Shown in pieces: positions 51,353 to 60,204 of a stretch of DNA of 64,000 bases (within the stretch, counting starts at the first letter, position 1; every line of letters starts with the position of its first letter). Both the position numbers and the translations under genes were made by a program. The stretch is taken from positions 1 through 64,000 of the forward strand of contig OW568903.1 in assembly GCA_938743325.2 (NCBI GenBank), written 5' to 3'. This DNA is from Pycnococcus provasolii. Taxonomy: Eukaryota; Chlorophyta; Pseudoscourfieldiophyceae; Pseudoscourfieldiales; Pycnococcaceae. A model generated the notes under the pieces. That model searched no databases. It was not told where the DNA came from and saw nothing but the letters and a program-made list of their open reading frames with translations.

Positions 51353-54300
51353 TTGGGTGACATTAATGAGTGCGACGTGTGCCGACACTTCCTCGCGGAG
51401 CCAGGCACGGCGCCGTGTGGGCACACGCTGTGCCGCGAGTGCTGGCTTGTCGTGGTGCACGCCAGGAGAAAGTGCCCGCTATGCAAAGCTGAGATGACCG
51501 ACGTGCCAAGCATAAACTTTACCATGCGCGAAATGCTCGAGCGCATATATCCGAAAATGATGGCGGATCGGGTAGCGGAGCTTGCTGAGAAGCGACGCAT
51601 AAGAGGGCCGTTTCACGAAACAACGGGCGTGCGTACGCTAGTGGCCGCGTTGACGGAACAAGTTGGCATGCAGGAGGAGGATGCGACACGGCGTGCACAA
51701 GCGGCGGAAAGGCTAGCTGTGCTCGGGTACTCTCATGCGATCGTCGCCGAGGGCGGCGTGGATGCTCTCGTGAGCTTGTTACGAGACGGAGATATCCGAG
51801 GTAAGTGCGCAGCAGTTCGAACACTCGTGCATGTTGCGACAAACGTAGATACTCGCGATGCGATCGTAGCCGCGGGCGGCGTGGATGCTCTAGTATCGCT
51901 ACTTCGTGATGGCGTTGAAGACGGCTCATATGATGGTGGGAAGTCTGCAGCGGCTCGAGCCCTTTGCTACCTCGCATCAGGCGGCGACGGAGCACGCGCG
52001 GAGGCTCGCCGCGACGCCATCGTCGCCGCGGGCGGTGTGGATGCTCTGGTATCGCTTCTTCGCGATGGCAATGATGATGGTAAGAACGCAGCGGCTCGAG
52101 CCCTTGGCTACCTCGCATCAGGCGATGATGCAGGTGCGGAATCTCGCCGCGACGCGATCGTCGCCGCGGGCGGTGTGGATGCTTTGCTCTCGCTTCTTCG
52201 CGACGGAGATGATGATGATGATATGTCCGCAGCGGCTCGAGCCATTTGGTACCTCGCATCAGGCGACGGAGCAGGCGCAGAATCTCGCCGCGACGCAATT
52301 GTCGCCGCGGGCGGTGTGGATGCTCTGGTATCGCTTCTTCGCGATGGCTCATATGATGAAGCGGCTCGAGCCCTTGGCGAGCTTGCATCAGGCGACGGAG
52401 CAGGCGCGGAGGCTCGCCGTGACGCGATCGTCGCCGCGGGCGGTGTGGATGCTTTGCTCTCGCTTCTTCGCGACGGAGATGATGATGGTAAAGTTGCAGC
52501 GGCTTATGCGCTTGACGAGCTTGCATCAGGCGACGGAGCAGGCATTGAAGCTCGCCGCGATACGATCGTCGCCGCGGGCGGTGTGGATGCTCTGGTGTCG
52601 CTTCTTCGCGATGGCCCATATGATGAAGCGGCTCGAGCCCTTGGCGAGCTTGCATCAGGCGACGGAGCAGGCGCGGAGGCTCGCCGTGACGCGATCGTCG
52701 CCGCGGGCGGTGTGGATGCTTTGCTCTCGCTTTTTCTCGACGGAGATGATGATGGTAAAGTTGCAGCGGCTTATGCGCTTGACGAGCTTGCATCAGGCGA
52801 CGGAGCAGGCATTGAAGCTCGCCGCGATACGATCGTCGCTGCGGATGGCGTGGGTGCTCTGGTATCGCTTCTTCGCGACGGAGACGATGATGGTAAGTTC
52901 CAAGCGGCTCATGCGCTTGACAAGCTTGCATCAGGCGACGGAGCACGCGTGGAATCTCGACGCGACGCGATCGTCGCCTCGGGCGGTGTGGATGCTTTGC
53001 TCTCGCTTCTTCGCGACGGCACAGATGATGATGATGGTACGCACGTAGCGGCTCATGCGCTTGACAACCTTGCATTCGGCGACGGAGCACGCGCGGATGC
53101 TCGCCGCGACGCCATCGTCGCCGCGGGCGGCGTGGATGCTCTGGTATCGCTTCTTCGCGACGGGGATGATTATGATAAGTCCGCAGCGGCTCGAGCCCTT
53201 GGCGAGCTTGCATTCGGCGACAGAGCAGGCGCGGAGGCTCGACGCGACGCGATCGTCGCCGCGGGCGGCGTGGATGTTCTCGTATCGCTACTTCGCGACG
53301 GAGATGATGGTGGGAAGTCTGCAGCGGCTCGAGCCCTTGGCGAGCTTGCATTCGGCGACAGAGCAGGCGCGGAGGCTCGATGCGACGCGTTGGTCGCCGC
53401 GGGCGGCGTGGATGCTCTAGTATCGCTACTTCGTGATGGCGTTGAAGACGGCTCATATGATGGTGGGAAGTCTGCAGCGGCTCGAGCCCTTTGCTACCTC
53501 GCATCAGGCGGCGACGGAGCACGCGCGGAGGCTCGCCGCGACGCGATCGTCGCCGCGGGCGGTGTGGATGCTCTGGTATCGCTTCTTCGCGATGGCAATG
53601 ATGATGGTAAGAACGCAGCGGCTCGAGCCCTTGGCGAGCTTGCATTCGGCGACAGAGCAGGCGCGGAGGCTCGACGCGACGCGTTCGTCGCCGCGGGCGG
53701 CGTGGATGCTCTCGTATCGCTACTTCGCGACGGAGATGATGGTGGGAAGTCTGCAGCGGCTCGAGCCCTTGGCGAGCTTGCATTCGGCGACAGAGCAGGC
53801 GCGGAGGCTCGATGCGACGCGTTCGTCGCCGCGGGCGGCGTGGATGCTCTAGTATCGCTACTTCGTGATGGCGTTGAAGACGGCGCATATGATGGTGGGA
53901 AGTCTGCAGCGGCTCGAGCCCTTTGCTACCTCGCATCAGGCGGCGACGGAGCACGCGCGGAGGCTCGCCGCGACGCCATCGTCGCCGCGGGCGGCGTGGA
54001 TGTTCTCGTATCGCTTCTTCGCGACGGAGATGATGGTGGGAAGTCTGCAGCGGCTCGAGCCCTTGGCTACCTCGCATTAGGCGACGATGCAGGTGCGGAA
54101 TCTCGCCGCGACGCGATCGTCGCCGCGGGCGGTGTGGATGCTTTGCTCTCGCTTCTTCGCGACGGAGATGATGATGGTAAAGTTGCAGCGGCTTATGCGC
54201 TTGACGAGCTTGCATCAGGCGACGGAGCAGGCGCGGTGGCTCGCCGCGACGCGATCGTCGCTGCGGATGGCGTGGATGCTCTGGTATCGCTTCTTCGCGA

Positions 54301-54976
54301 CGGCTCATATGATGGTGGGAAGTCTGCAGCGGCTCGAGCCCTTGGCGAGCTTGCATTCGGCGACAGAGCAGGCGCGGAGGCTCGCCGTGACGCGATCGTC
54401 GCCGCGGGCGGTGTGGATTTTTTGTGCTCGCTTCTTCGCGACGGAGATGATGATGGTAAAGTTGCAGCGGCTTATGCGCTTGACGAGCTTGCATCAGGCG
54501 ACGGAGCAGGCGCGGTGGCTCGCCGCGACGTGATCGTCGCCGCGGGCGGTGTGGATGCTCTGGTATCGCTTCTTCGCGACGGGGATGATGATGGTAAGTC
54601 CGAAGCGGCTGGTACCCTTGGCGAGCTTGCATTAGGCGACGGAGCAGGCGCGGAGGCTCGCCGCGATACGATCGTCGCCGCGGGCGGTGTGGATGCTTTG
54701 CTCTCGCTTCTTCGCGACGGAGACGATGATGGTAAGTCTACAGCGGCTCGAGCCCTTGACGAGCTTGCATCAGGCGACGGAGCACGCGTGGAATCTCGCC
54801 GCGACGCGATCGTCGCCGCTGGCGGTGTGGATGCTTTGCTCTCGCTTCTTCGCGATGGCAATGATGATGGTAAGTCCGCAGCGGATGGTGCCCTTGGCAA
54901 GCTTGCATTAGGCGACGGAGCAGGCGCGGGAGCCCGCCGCGACGCGGTCAACAGGCGGCGCCACCTTGCAAATTGA
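51113..54976 (+). CDS. RING finger protein with 23 near-identical armadillo repeats
   Basis: 1287 residues, probably a ubiquitin E3 ligase. Residues 1-40 and 41-80 are a direct duplication (RARTSVGNAEEARDEEAAHD). A C3HC4 RING spans C87 to C124 (CDVC, CGHTLCREC, CPLC). From about 205 to the end run 23 ARM-type repeats of 42-52 residues, each with AIVAAGGVDALVSLLRDG then AARALGELASGDGAGAEARR. DNA copies are nearly identical, so expansion is recent; higher-order blocks repeat too (repeats 5-6 match 7-8, and 2-3 resemble 13-14). The last copy ends in VNRRRHLAN with no capping domain. RING/U-box plus ARM proteins are common E3s in plants; the target here is unknown. Confidence 0.85.
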   Translation: MKRARTSVGNAEEARDEEAAHDDDDPASPSERNERVAGQNGKRTRTTVGNAEEARDEEAAHDDDDAPSPFERNIHTLLRSLGDINECDVCRHFLAEPGTAPCGHTLCRECWLVVVHARRKCPLCKAEMTDVPSINFTMREMLERIYPKMMADRVAELAEKRRIRGPFHETTGVRTLVAALTEQVGMQEEDATRRAQAAERLAVLGYSHAIVAEGGVDALVSLLRDGDIRGKCAAVRTLVHVATNVDTRDAIVAAGGVDALVSLLRDGVEDGSYDGGKSAAARALCYLASGGDGARAEARRDAIVAAGGVDALVSLLRDGNDDGKNAAARALGYLASGDDAGAESRRDAIVAAGGVDALLSLLRDGDDDDDMSAAARAIWYLASGDGAGAESRRDAIVAAGGVDALVSLLRDGSYDEAARALGELASGDGAGAEARRDAIVAAGGVDALLSLLRDGDDDGKVAAAYALDELASGDGAGIEARRDTIVAAGGVDALVSLLRDGPYDEAARALGELASGDGAGAEARRDAIVAAGGVDALLSLFLDGDDDGKVAAAYALDELASGDGAGIEARRDTIVAADGVGALVSLLRDGDDDGKFQAAHALDKLASGDGARVESRRDAIVASGGVDALLSLLRDGTDDDDGTHVAAHALDNLAFGDGARADARRDAIVAAGGVDALVSLLRDGDDYDKSAAARALGELAFGDRAGAEARRDAIVAAGGVDVLVSLLRDGDDGGKSAAARALGELAFGDRAGAEARCDALVAAGGVDALVSLLRDGVEDGSYDGGKSAAARALCYLASGGDGARAEARRDAIVAAGGVDALVSLLRDGNDDGKNAAARALGELAFGDRAGAEARRDAFVAAGGVDALVSLLRDGDDGGKSAAARALGELAFGDRAGAEARCDAFVAAGGVDALVSLLRDGVEDGAYDGGKSAAARALCYLASGGDGARAEARRDAIVAAGGVDVLVSLLRDGDDGGKSAAARALGYLALGDDAGAESRRDAIVAAGGVDALLSLLRDGDDDGKVAAAYALDELASGDGAGAVARRDAIVAADGVDALVSLLRDGSYDGGKSAAARALGELAFGDRAGAEARRDAIVAAGGVDFLCSLLRDGDDDGKVAAAYALDELASGDGAGAVARRDVIVAAGGVDALVSLLRDGDDDGKSEAAGTLGELALGDGAGAEARRDTIVAAGGVDALLSLLRDGDDDGKSTAARALDELASGDGARVESRRDAIVAAGGVDALLSLLRDGNDDGKSAADGALGKLALGDGAGAGARRDAVNRRRHLAN
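51730..54960 (+). repeat. Coding minisatellite, about 138-bp unit, 23 copies
   Basis: GCGATCGTCGCCGCGGGCGG and GTGGATGCTCTGGTATCGCT recur every 126-156 bp, always a multiple of three. High nucleotide identity also keeps an antisense frame open (51519-54632), which is a by-product. Length variation is concentrated in the acidic linker after LLRDG. Confidence 0.93.
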
Positions 54977-55070
54977 CCGTGCAGTACAGTAATATATAGG
55001 TGCAACACCCCCCTTTTCCCTCAACTCAGTCCATGTAAACACTAAACAATTCATACATTTTTTCTTACAT

Positions 55071-58000
55071 TCAGTACATCATATCATGAGCGCCTTTGCT
55101 CAACAGGTAATCGCCCAAGTCATCGTAACCGTACTCGCGGCAATAGTGCAGCGCAGTCTTGCCCTGCAAATTAGTCGCGTTGGGATTGACTCCGTAACGC
55201 AATGCCATTTTTGCAATCCGCTTGCGATTGTTCTGGCATGCCACGATCAGCATCGTGTTGCCAAACTGATCGCGCGCATCTTGAGGGAATGTGCCATCGC
55301 GGAGATTGCTTTCCACCTCGTCGACACGTCCATTGCGAATCTTGCTGAACAATGGATGCGGGGTTCCACCTCCGCCTCCGGCGCCACCTGCACCGTCTCC
55401 GTCTTGATCCGGCCCTCGCATATTCTCCATGAGATCAGCCATCATCTGCGCACGCTCCATCTGGCTGTCGCGACTCTCAAGTTCATCCTCCGCATCCTGC
55501 AGCTCATGTTCGAGCGTCGCAATGCGCTGCTGCATGCTCTGAACGATTGCATCCTTCTGAGCCATGATATCAGCCTGCTCGGCTGTCGTACTCCGATCCG
55601 TCGCCTGAAGACGACGCAGCTGTTCCTCGAGCGATGCAATGTGATTCCGTTCCTCGGCAATCGCCGCATCGCGCATAGCCGCCTGCTTGTACATTTCCTC
55701 CTGATAATGGCTTACGTCCGATCGCGCACTTTCCGAAAGTCGCCGAAGCTCCTCCTCGAGACGGGCTCGCTCGCTCGCGTCGCTGCGATTTGACATCTGG
55801 AGCTCGCGCAGCTCCGCCTCGAGCTGACGTCTCGTTTCGTCGCCTGCAGACATCGTCGACTGAAGACGCTGGAGCTCGCGCTCCTTCTCCTCCAGAGCGG
55901 CAACGCTTTCCTCCCACTCCGTGCGCTCGCGGCGCGCGCTCTCCTGCAGCCTGCGCAGCTCGCTTTCCATGGCTGCCTGCTCTGCGCTCCCCGTTCGCTG
56001 CGAATCCTGAAACTCGCGCTCCAGGCTGAACTTTTCACGCTCCATCTGGCTTCGCAGGCTCTGCTCGCGCGCGAGCTTCTCCTCGTACTCCTCGCGTGCG
56101 CGCCGACTCGACTCCTGCATTTCGCGAACCACCTCCTCAGCCTCCATTCTCATCGCCGACTCGCGGCGAGCAGTAAGCGCCGTCGCGTCGTCGAGACCTT
56201 GCTGTAGCTCCGCGCGAGCCGCCGCCTCGCGCGCAAGGCGCTCCTCCAGCCCCTGCAGTGACATCCGACTCGACTCCTGCAGCGAACGAAGCTCCGCCTC
56301 GAGCTCCTCGCGAATCTGCCGCTCTGTCGTCGCGCCGTGGCGCATCGCATCCGCGTCGCGCTGCAGTTCACTCGCGCTCGCGCTCATGCGCTGCAACTCC
56401 GCCTCCTTGGAGGCAAGCTGCGCGCGCGCATCCTCGAAACGTGAGCGCTCTGCACGCGAGCTCTCCTGCAGGTCGCGCAATTCCGACTCGAGAGCCTCGC
56501 GCTCGCGCCGCTTCGCCTCGCGCACTTCATCGCCAGCAGATGCCGCCTCGTCGAGCTGATCACGATGGCGACGAGCCTCCTCGTCGGCGTGGCGTCGGAC
56601 TTCGGCGAGCTCCTCCTGTGCACGTGCGAGGCGGTACGCCACGTCGTCGCGCGTACCCGCGTCCCGCCGCGCGCTCTCCTGCAAGTCGCGCAAGCTCGAC
56701 TCCACCGCCTCACGGCGACGCTGCTCATTTGCCGCGGCGCTCTCCGCGTCACGCGCAGTGCGGTTCAGATCACGCACCTCGCGTTCAAGATTCTCCGCAC
56801 GTTCTCGCTCGCGCGTGAGCCTCTCGTCGAGTGCCGCACGTTCAGCCTCGGTCTCAGCGCGCAGCCGAGAGGCTTCCACCTGCACTTCCTGATAGCGACG
56901 CATTGCATCGCTGTGCGCATCCTCCGCTCCACGCGTGCTTTCCTGCATGAAACGTAGCTCCTTCTCGAGTTCCGCCGCGCGCGCGCGTTCGGCCGCCACC
57001 TGCTCTTCCCGTGCGTTCTCTGCCGTGCGCACCGTCGCCTGCATATCGCGCAGCCGCGCCTCGAGCTCGTCACGCTCCTCGCTTGCCATAGCGTTGAGTT
57101 TCGATGCACCCGCCTCCTCGCGTGCCGCCGCCTCCACCTCGAGCTTTTCTCGCAGCCGGCGCTCCGCATCGCGCGCCTCCAACTCCACGCGAGCCAGCGT
57201 CTGCATATGCGCCTGTTCAAGCGCCGCGCGCTCCGACTCAAAGCGAGCGCGCATAGACGCCTCCGCTTCCGCGCGAGCGCTTGCCGAAGCGGCAGCGCGC
57301 GCGGTGTCGAGAGCCTGAGCCTCCGCGAGCTCGCGAAGACGCGCTTCCGAGGCAGCCTTCGCCTCGAGCTCTCGCGTGGCGGACTCGTGCTCCGACTTGA
57401 GGCGCGCCACCTCCGCGGCGAGCTGCGCCTCCCTCGCGCGAAATACCTCGTGCTGCTCCGATGCACCCGCGCGAGCAGTTTCGGCGAGCTCGCGCAGCTG
57501 CGCCTCCGCCGAGTGCCTCGCCGCCGCCTCGCTCTCCAATTTGGATCGCCACTGGCTCTCGTGATCCTCCGCAAGCTGTCTGAGCGCTTCCACTTCCTGC
57601 ATCAGCTTGTCGCGGTGCGCCTCGTCGCGTGCCTCGAGGCGATCGCGCGCAGTTGCGCTTAGCTCCTTGAACTGCGTATCCAGCGCGGCACGTGCCGCCG
57701 ACTCGCGTGCCGCACGCTCGCGAAAGTCCGCCTCCTTCTTCGCCGACTCCTCCTGCAGCCGTTTTACCTCGTCGCGCAGTCGCGACTCTTCCTCCGAGCG
57801 CGAGTTGCGCGCCGTTTCGCTGAGCTCGCGCATGTCCGACTCGAGGCCGGCGGCATGGCGGCGCCATCGTTCGATTTCTATCTCCTTGTCGCGCTTCATC
57901 GACGACGTCGCACGCACGTGCTCGTTCAGGGCCGCCTCCAGCTCCGCTTTTTCCTCCTCCAGTCGGCTGCTGGCGAGCGTCGAGACGGATTCGGCGTCGG

Positions 58001-59867
58001 AGTTGTCGCCGCGTGCCTTCCTGCGCATTCGGCCGCGCAGCGGAATGCCCGCAAGTTTCGCCGCACGCGCCTTTTTGGTCCACCCTCGCTCGCGCCAGCG
58101 AATCTCGCCTGGCTCTCCGTCGTCGTCGCTGTCATCGTCGCTGTCGTTGTCATGGTCCGCCTCGAGAAGTCGTCTCATGGAGCCATCGTACTTCGGGTCG
58201 GATGCCAGTCTCTCTCGCGCGCATTTCAGCCACTTCATGACCACGTGCTCTGCGGGAGGCGAAAGCTTCACGTGCAGGCCCAGCCTCGTGATGACACGCC
58301 ACAGACCAAGCTTGCGCAATCCTTCACGCACGCCCCGGTCGTGATCTGTGAGTCGTTTGCAGAACTTCTCAGCTTGCTCTTGGTAGTGGTCCCTTTCCAC
58401 TTGAAGCTGCTTTATTGCCGCCCGCGCCACTTCGAGTTCGACGGCAGCCATCTCGCCATCCAGTGCAGCCTCGGCCGCCTCTAGGTATGCGCGCTTCCAA
58501 GTAAGCTCATCCTCTGAGGTGCTGGAATGGCGATGATTGCTTGAAATCGGGGCAGCTGCGGCAGCCGCCACGTATACATGTGGTGATGGACGAAGCGGAG
58601 GAGCCGGAGCAGCGGCATAGGCGTCTGGGGCGGAGAAGGAGGGGTTTGATGACGGTGGTGGTGGTGGTGGTGGCGCTGCTGCGGCGGCTGTGGTGGTGGT
58701 AGCTGAGGTTGCAGCCGCGGAAGTGCCGAGTCCGGCGTGCGGGAACGACGAGCGAAACTGTGTCGCCGCGCCTCTTCCACTTGCGTCGAAGGTGTGTGAC
58801 GATAACGACGCGTCAACGAGAGGTTGTGCGGCGGCGGCGGCGGCTGAAGGTGCGGCCGCGGAAGTGCCGAGTCCGGCGTGCGGGAACGACGAGCGAAACT
58901 GTGTCGCCGCACCTCCTCCACTTGCGTCGAAGGTGTGTGACGATAACGACGCGTCAACGAGAGGTTGTGGTGCAGCGTTGGTGGCTGAAGGTGCAGCCGC
59001 GGAAGTGCCGAGTCCGGCGTGCGGGAACGACGAGCGAAACTGTGTCGCCTCACCTCCTCCACTTGCGTCGAAGGTGTGTGACGATAACGACGCGTCGACG
59101 AGATATTGTGGTGCAGCGTTGGTGGCTGAAGTTGCAGCAGCACCGGCCGCGGAAGTGCCGAGTCCGGCGTGCGGGAATGACGAGCGAAACTGCGTCGCAC
59201 TGTCGGAATTTGGCAGAGGCACGGAAGACGCGCTGACGTAGTTCGTGTAGTTGCGTTCCACCGACGGAGGTGAGTCACCGTCAGACGCAGCTGGTGCAGC
59301 AGTGACGTTGTTTGCATTCTCCTTCCCTGTACCACCTCCCGAGCGACTGTTCGGCCGGTGGTGTCCACTTCTCGCCGCCGCGGCCATGGCCGCCTTAACG
59401 ACGTCGACGCCTTCGTGGTCCTGCACGGAAGGGTTGGCGTGCGTAGTTGCGTTGCCATGCGCGTGCTGCATGCCCGGCGGCCTGACATGGTCCGACATCA
59501 TGGGCATGGGCGCCACCTGCGTGCGCCTCACGGCCGACGGCCTATTCGTAGCCGGTTTGTAGGAGGTAACCTTGTTGTTGTCATAATATCCTCCTCCGGG
59601 GGGCATATACTGCTGGTGCACCTCCGCTGCCGAACTTAACGAGTGTGGCGCACCGTGGCGGTACCCGTACGAGCCCCCTTCCCCGGAGGAAGCTGAATAA
59701 CCCGGCACATACTTCGCCGACGACGACAATGACGACGACGACGACGAGTGAGCCGCTGAAGCCGACGACACGGAAGATGAGCTGCTAACACCAGCTGCAG
59801 CACCACCACCAGCACCACCACCACCTTCTTCACCACCACCACCAGCCGCGGACTGCTCGGCGCCCAT
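55071..59867 (-). CDS. Giant coiled-coil protein with C-terminal ankyrin repeats
   Basis: The frame is open from 60002, but Met46 (59867) reads MGAEQSAAGG, a good N-myristoylation context, giving 1598 residues. About 1-430 is disordered, with four tandem repeats of about 47 residues (ATQFRSSFPHAGLGTSAA, LVDASLSSHTFDASGGG). A short predicted globular segment (LRKLGLWRVITRLGLHVKLS) and an acidic stretch follow. Roughly 640-1450 is uninterrupted coiled coil built on E-L-R/L-Q-E heptads. The last 95 residues are ankyrin-like (DQFGNTMLIVACQNNRKRIA, NLQGKTALHYCREYGYDDLG, DYLLSKGA). Such proteins often scaffold cytoskeletal or flagellar structures; no specific orthologue can be named. It converges with RING-ARM (94 bp gap). 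Confidence 0.8.
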   Translation of the reverse strand: MGAEQSAAGGGGEEGGGGAGGGAAAGVSSSSSVSSASAAHSSSSSSLSSSAKYVPGYSASSGEGGSYGYRHGAPHSLSSAAEVHQQYMPPGGGYYDNNKVTSYKPATNRPSAVRRTQVAPMPMMSDHVRPPGMQHAHGNATTHANPSVQDHEGVDVVKAAMAAAARSGHHRPNSRSGGGTGKENANNVTAAPAASDGDSPPSVERNYTNYVSASSVPLPNSDSATQFRSSFPHAGLGTSAAGAAATSATNAAPQYLVDASLSSHTFDASGGGEATQFRSSFPHAGLGTSAAAPSATNAAPQPLVDASLSSHTFDASGGGAATQFRSSFPHAGLGTSAAAPSAAAAAAQPLVDASLSSHTFDASGRGAATQFRSSFPHAGLGTSAAATSATTTTAAAAAPPPPPPPSSNPSFSAPDAYAAAPAPPLRPSPHVYVAAAAAAPISSNHRHSSTSEDELTWKRAYLEAAEAALDGEMAAVELEVARAAIKQLQVERDHYQEQAEKFCKRLTDHDRGVREGLRKLGLWRVITRLGLHVKLSPPAEHVVMKWLKCARERLASDPKYDGSMRRLLEADHDNDSDDDSDDDGEPGEIRWRERGWTKKARAAKLAGIPLRGRMRRKARGDNSDAESVSTLASSRLEEEKAELEAALNEHVRATSSMKRDKEIEIERWRRHAAGLESDMRELSETARNSRSEEESRLRDEVKRLQEESAKKEADFRERAARESAARAALDTQFKELSATARDRLEARDEAHRDKLMQEVEALRQLAEDHESQWRSKLESEAAARHSAEAQLRELAETARAGASEQHEVFRAREAQLAAEVARLKSEHESATRELEAKAASEARLRELAEAQALDTARAAASASARAEAEASMRARFESERAALEQAHMQTLARVELEARDAERRLREKLEVEAAAREEAGASKLNAMASEERDELEARLRDMQATVRTAENAREEQVAAERARAAELEKELRFMQESTRGAEDAHSDAMRRYQEVQVEASRLRAETEAERAALDERLTRERERAENLEREVRDLNRTARDAESAAANEQRRREAVESSLRDLQESARRDAGTRDDVAYRLARAQEELAEVRRHADEEARRHRDQLDEAASAGDEVREAKRREREALESELRDLQESSRAERSRFEDARAQLASKEAELQRMSASASELQRDADAMRHGATTERQIREELEAELRSLQESSRMSLQGLEERLAREAAARAELQQGLDDATALTARRESAMRMEAEEVVREMQESSRRAREEYEEKLAREQSLRSQMEREKFSLEREFQDSQRTGSAEQAAMESELRRLQESARRERTEWEESVAALEEKERELQRLQSTMSAGDETRRQLEAELRELQMSNRSDASERARLEEELRRLSESARSDVSHYQEEMYKQAAMRDAAIAEERNHIASLEEQLRRLQATDRSTTAEQADIMAQKDAIVQSMQQRIATLEHELQDAEDELESRDSQMERAQMMADLMENMRGPDQDGDGAGGAGGGGGTPHPLFSKIRNGRVDEVESNLRDGTFPQDARDQFGNTMLIVACQNNRKRIAKMALRYGVNPNATNLQGKTALHYCREYGYDDLGDYLLSKGAHDMMY
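58700..59215 (-). repeat. Coding minisatellite in the coiled-coil gene, four copies
   Basis: GCCGCGGAAGTGCCGAGTCC recurs at about 58714, 58855, 58996 and 59146 (spacings 141, 141 and 150 bp). It encodes the ATQFRSSFPHAGLGTSAA / LVDASLSSHTFDASGGG unit. The copies are close to identical, so expansion is recent. Confidence 0.9.
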
Positions 59868-60002
59868 GAACAGCTTCTGAAACGGAGAATGAGGGCGTCC
59901 TGGAATGGAATGCGCGGGTCCGGACCCTTCCAACCTTTTCAGGTGAAGGAGGTGGAAGGGGAAACAAAACTCAAAACCAAAACTCAAAAAGAGGAAGTCC
60001 AA

Positions 60003-60204
60003 GTAAAACGTTTAGGGGTTTGACCGAGGTCCCATGTGCGTGCAACTGAATAGAACTTCATCAGGAAGCTTGCGTGCCATTCCACGGTTTTCCACCTCGG
60101 GTTAGGGTTACGATAGGGTTAGGATGCCTCCTGCTCCTTTCCTTCGTAGTAATAATAAGAGGGATCCCGTCCACGGGTGTTGACACATTGATCAGCTCTC
60201 GCCT
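60003..60204. other. 5' gap of coiled-coil gene with telomere-like words
   Basis: GGTTAGGGTTACGATAGGGT followed by TAGG lies at about 60101-60123, about 235 bp before the coiled-coil start codon. No gene is seen. Confidence 0.55.

Noticed and set aside
51519-54632. 1037-codon minus-strand open frame across the RING-ARM gene
   Set aside because: It mirrors the coding minisatellite; period multiples of three keep all frames open. The product is a monotonous Arg/His/Pro repeat with no domain.
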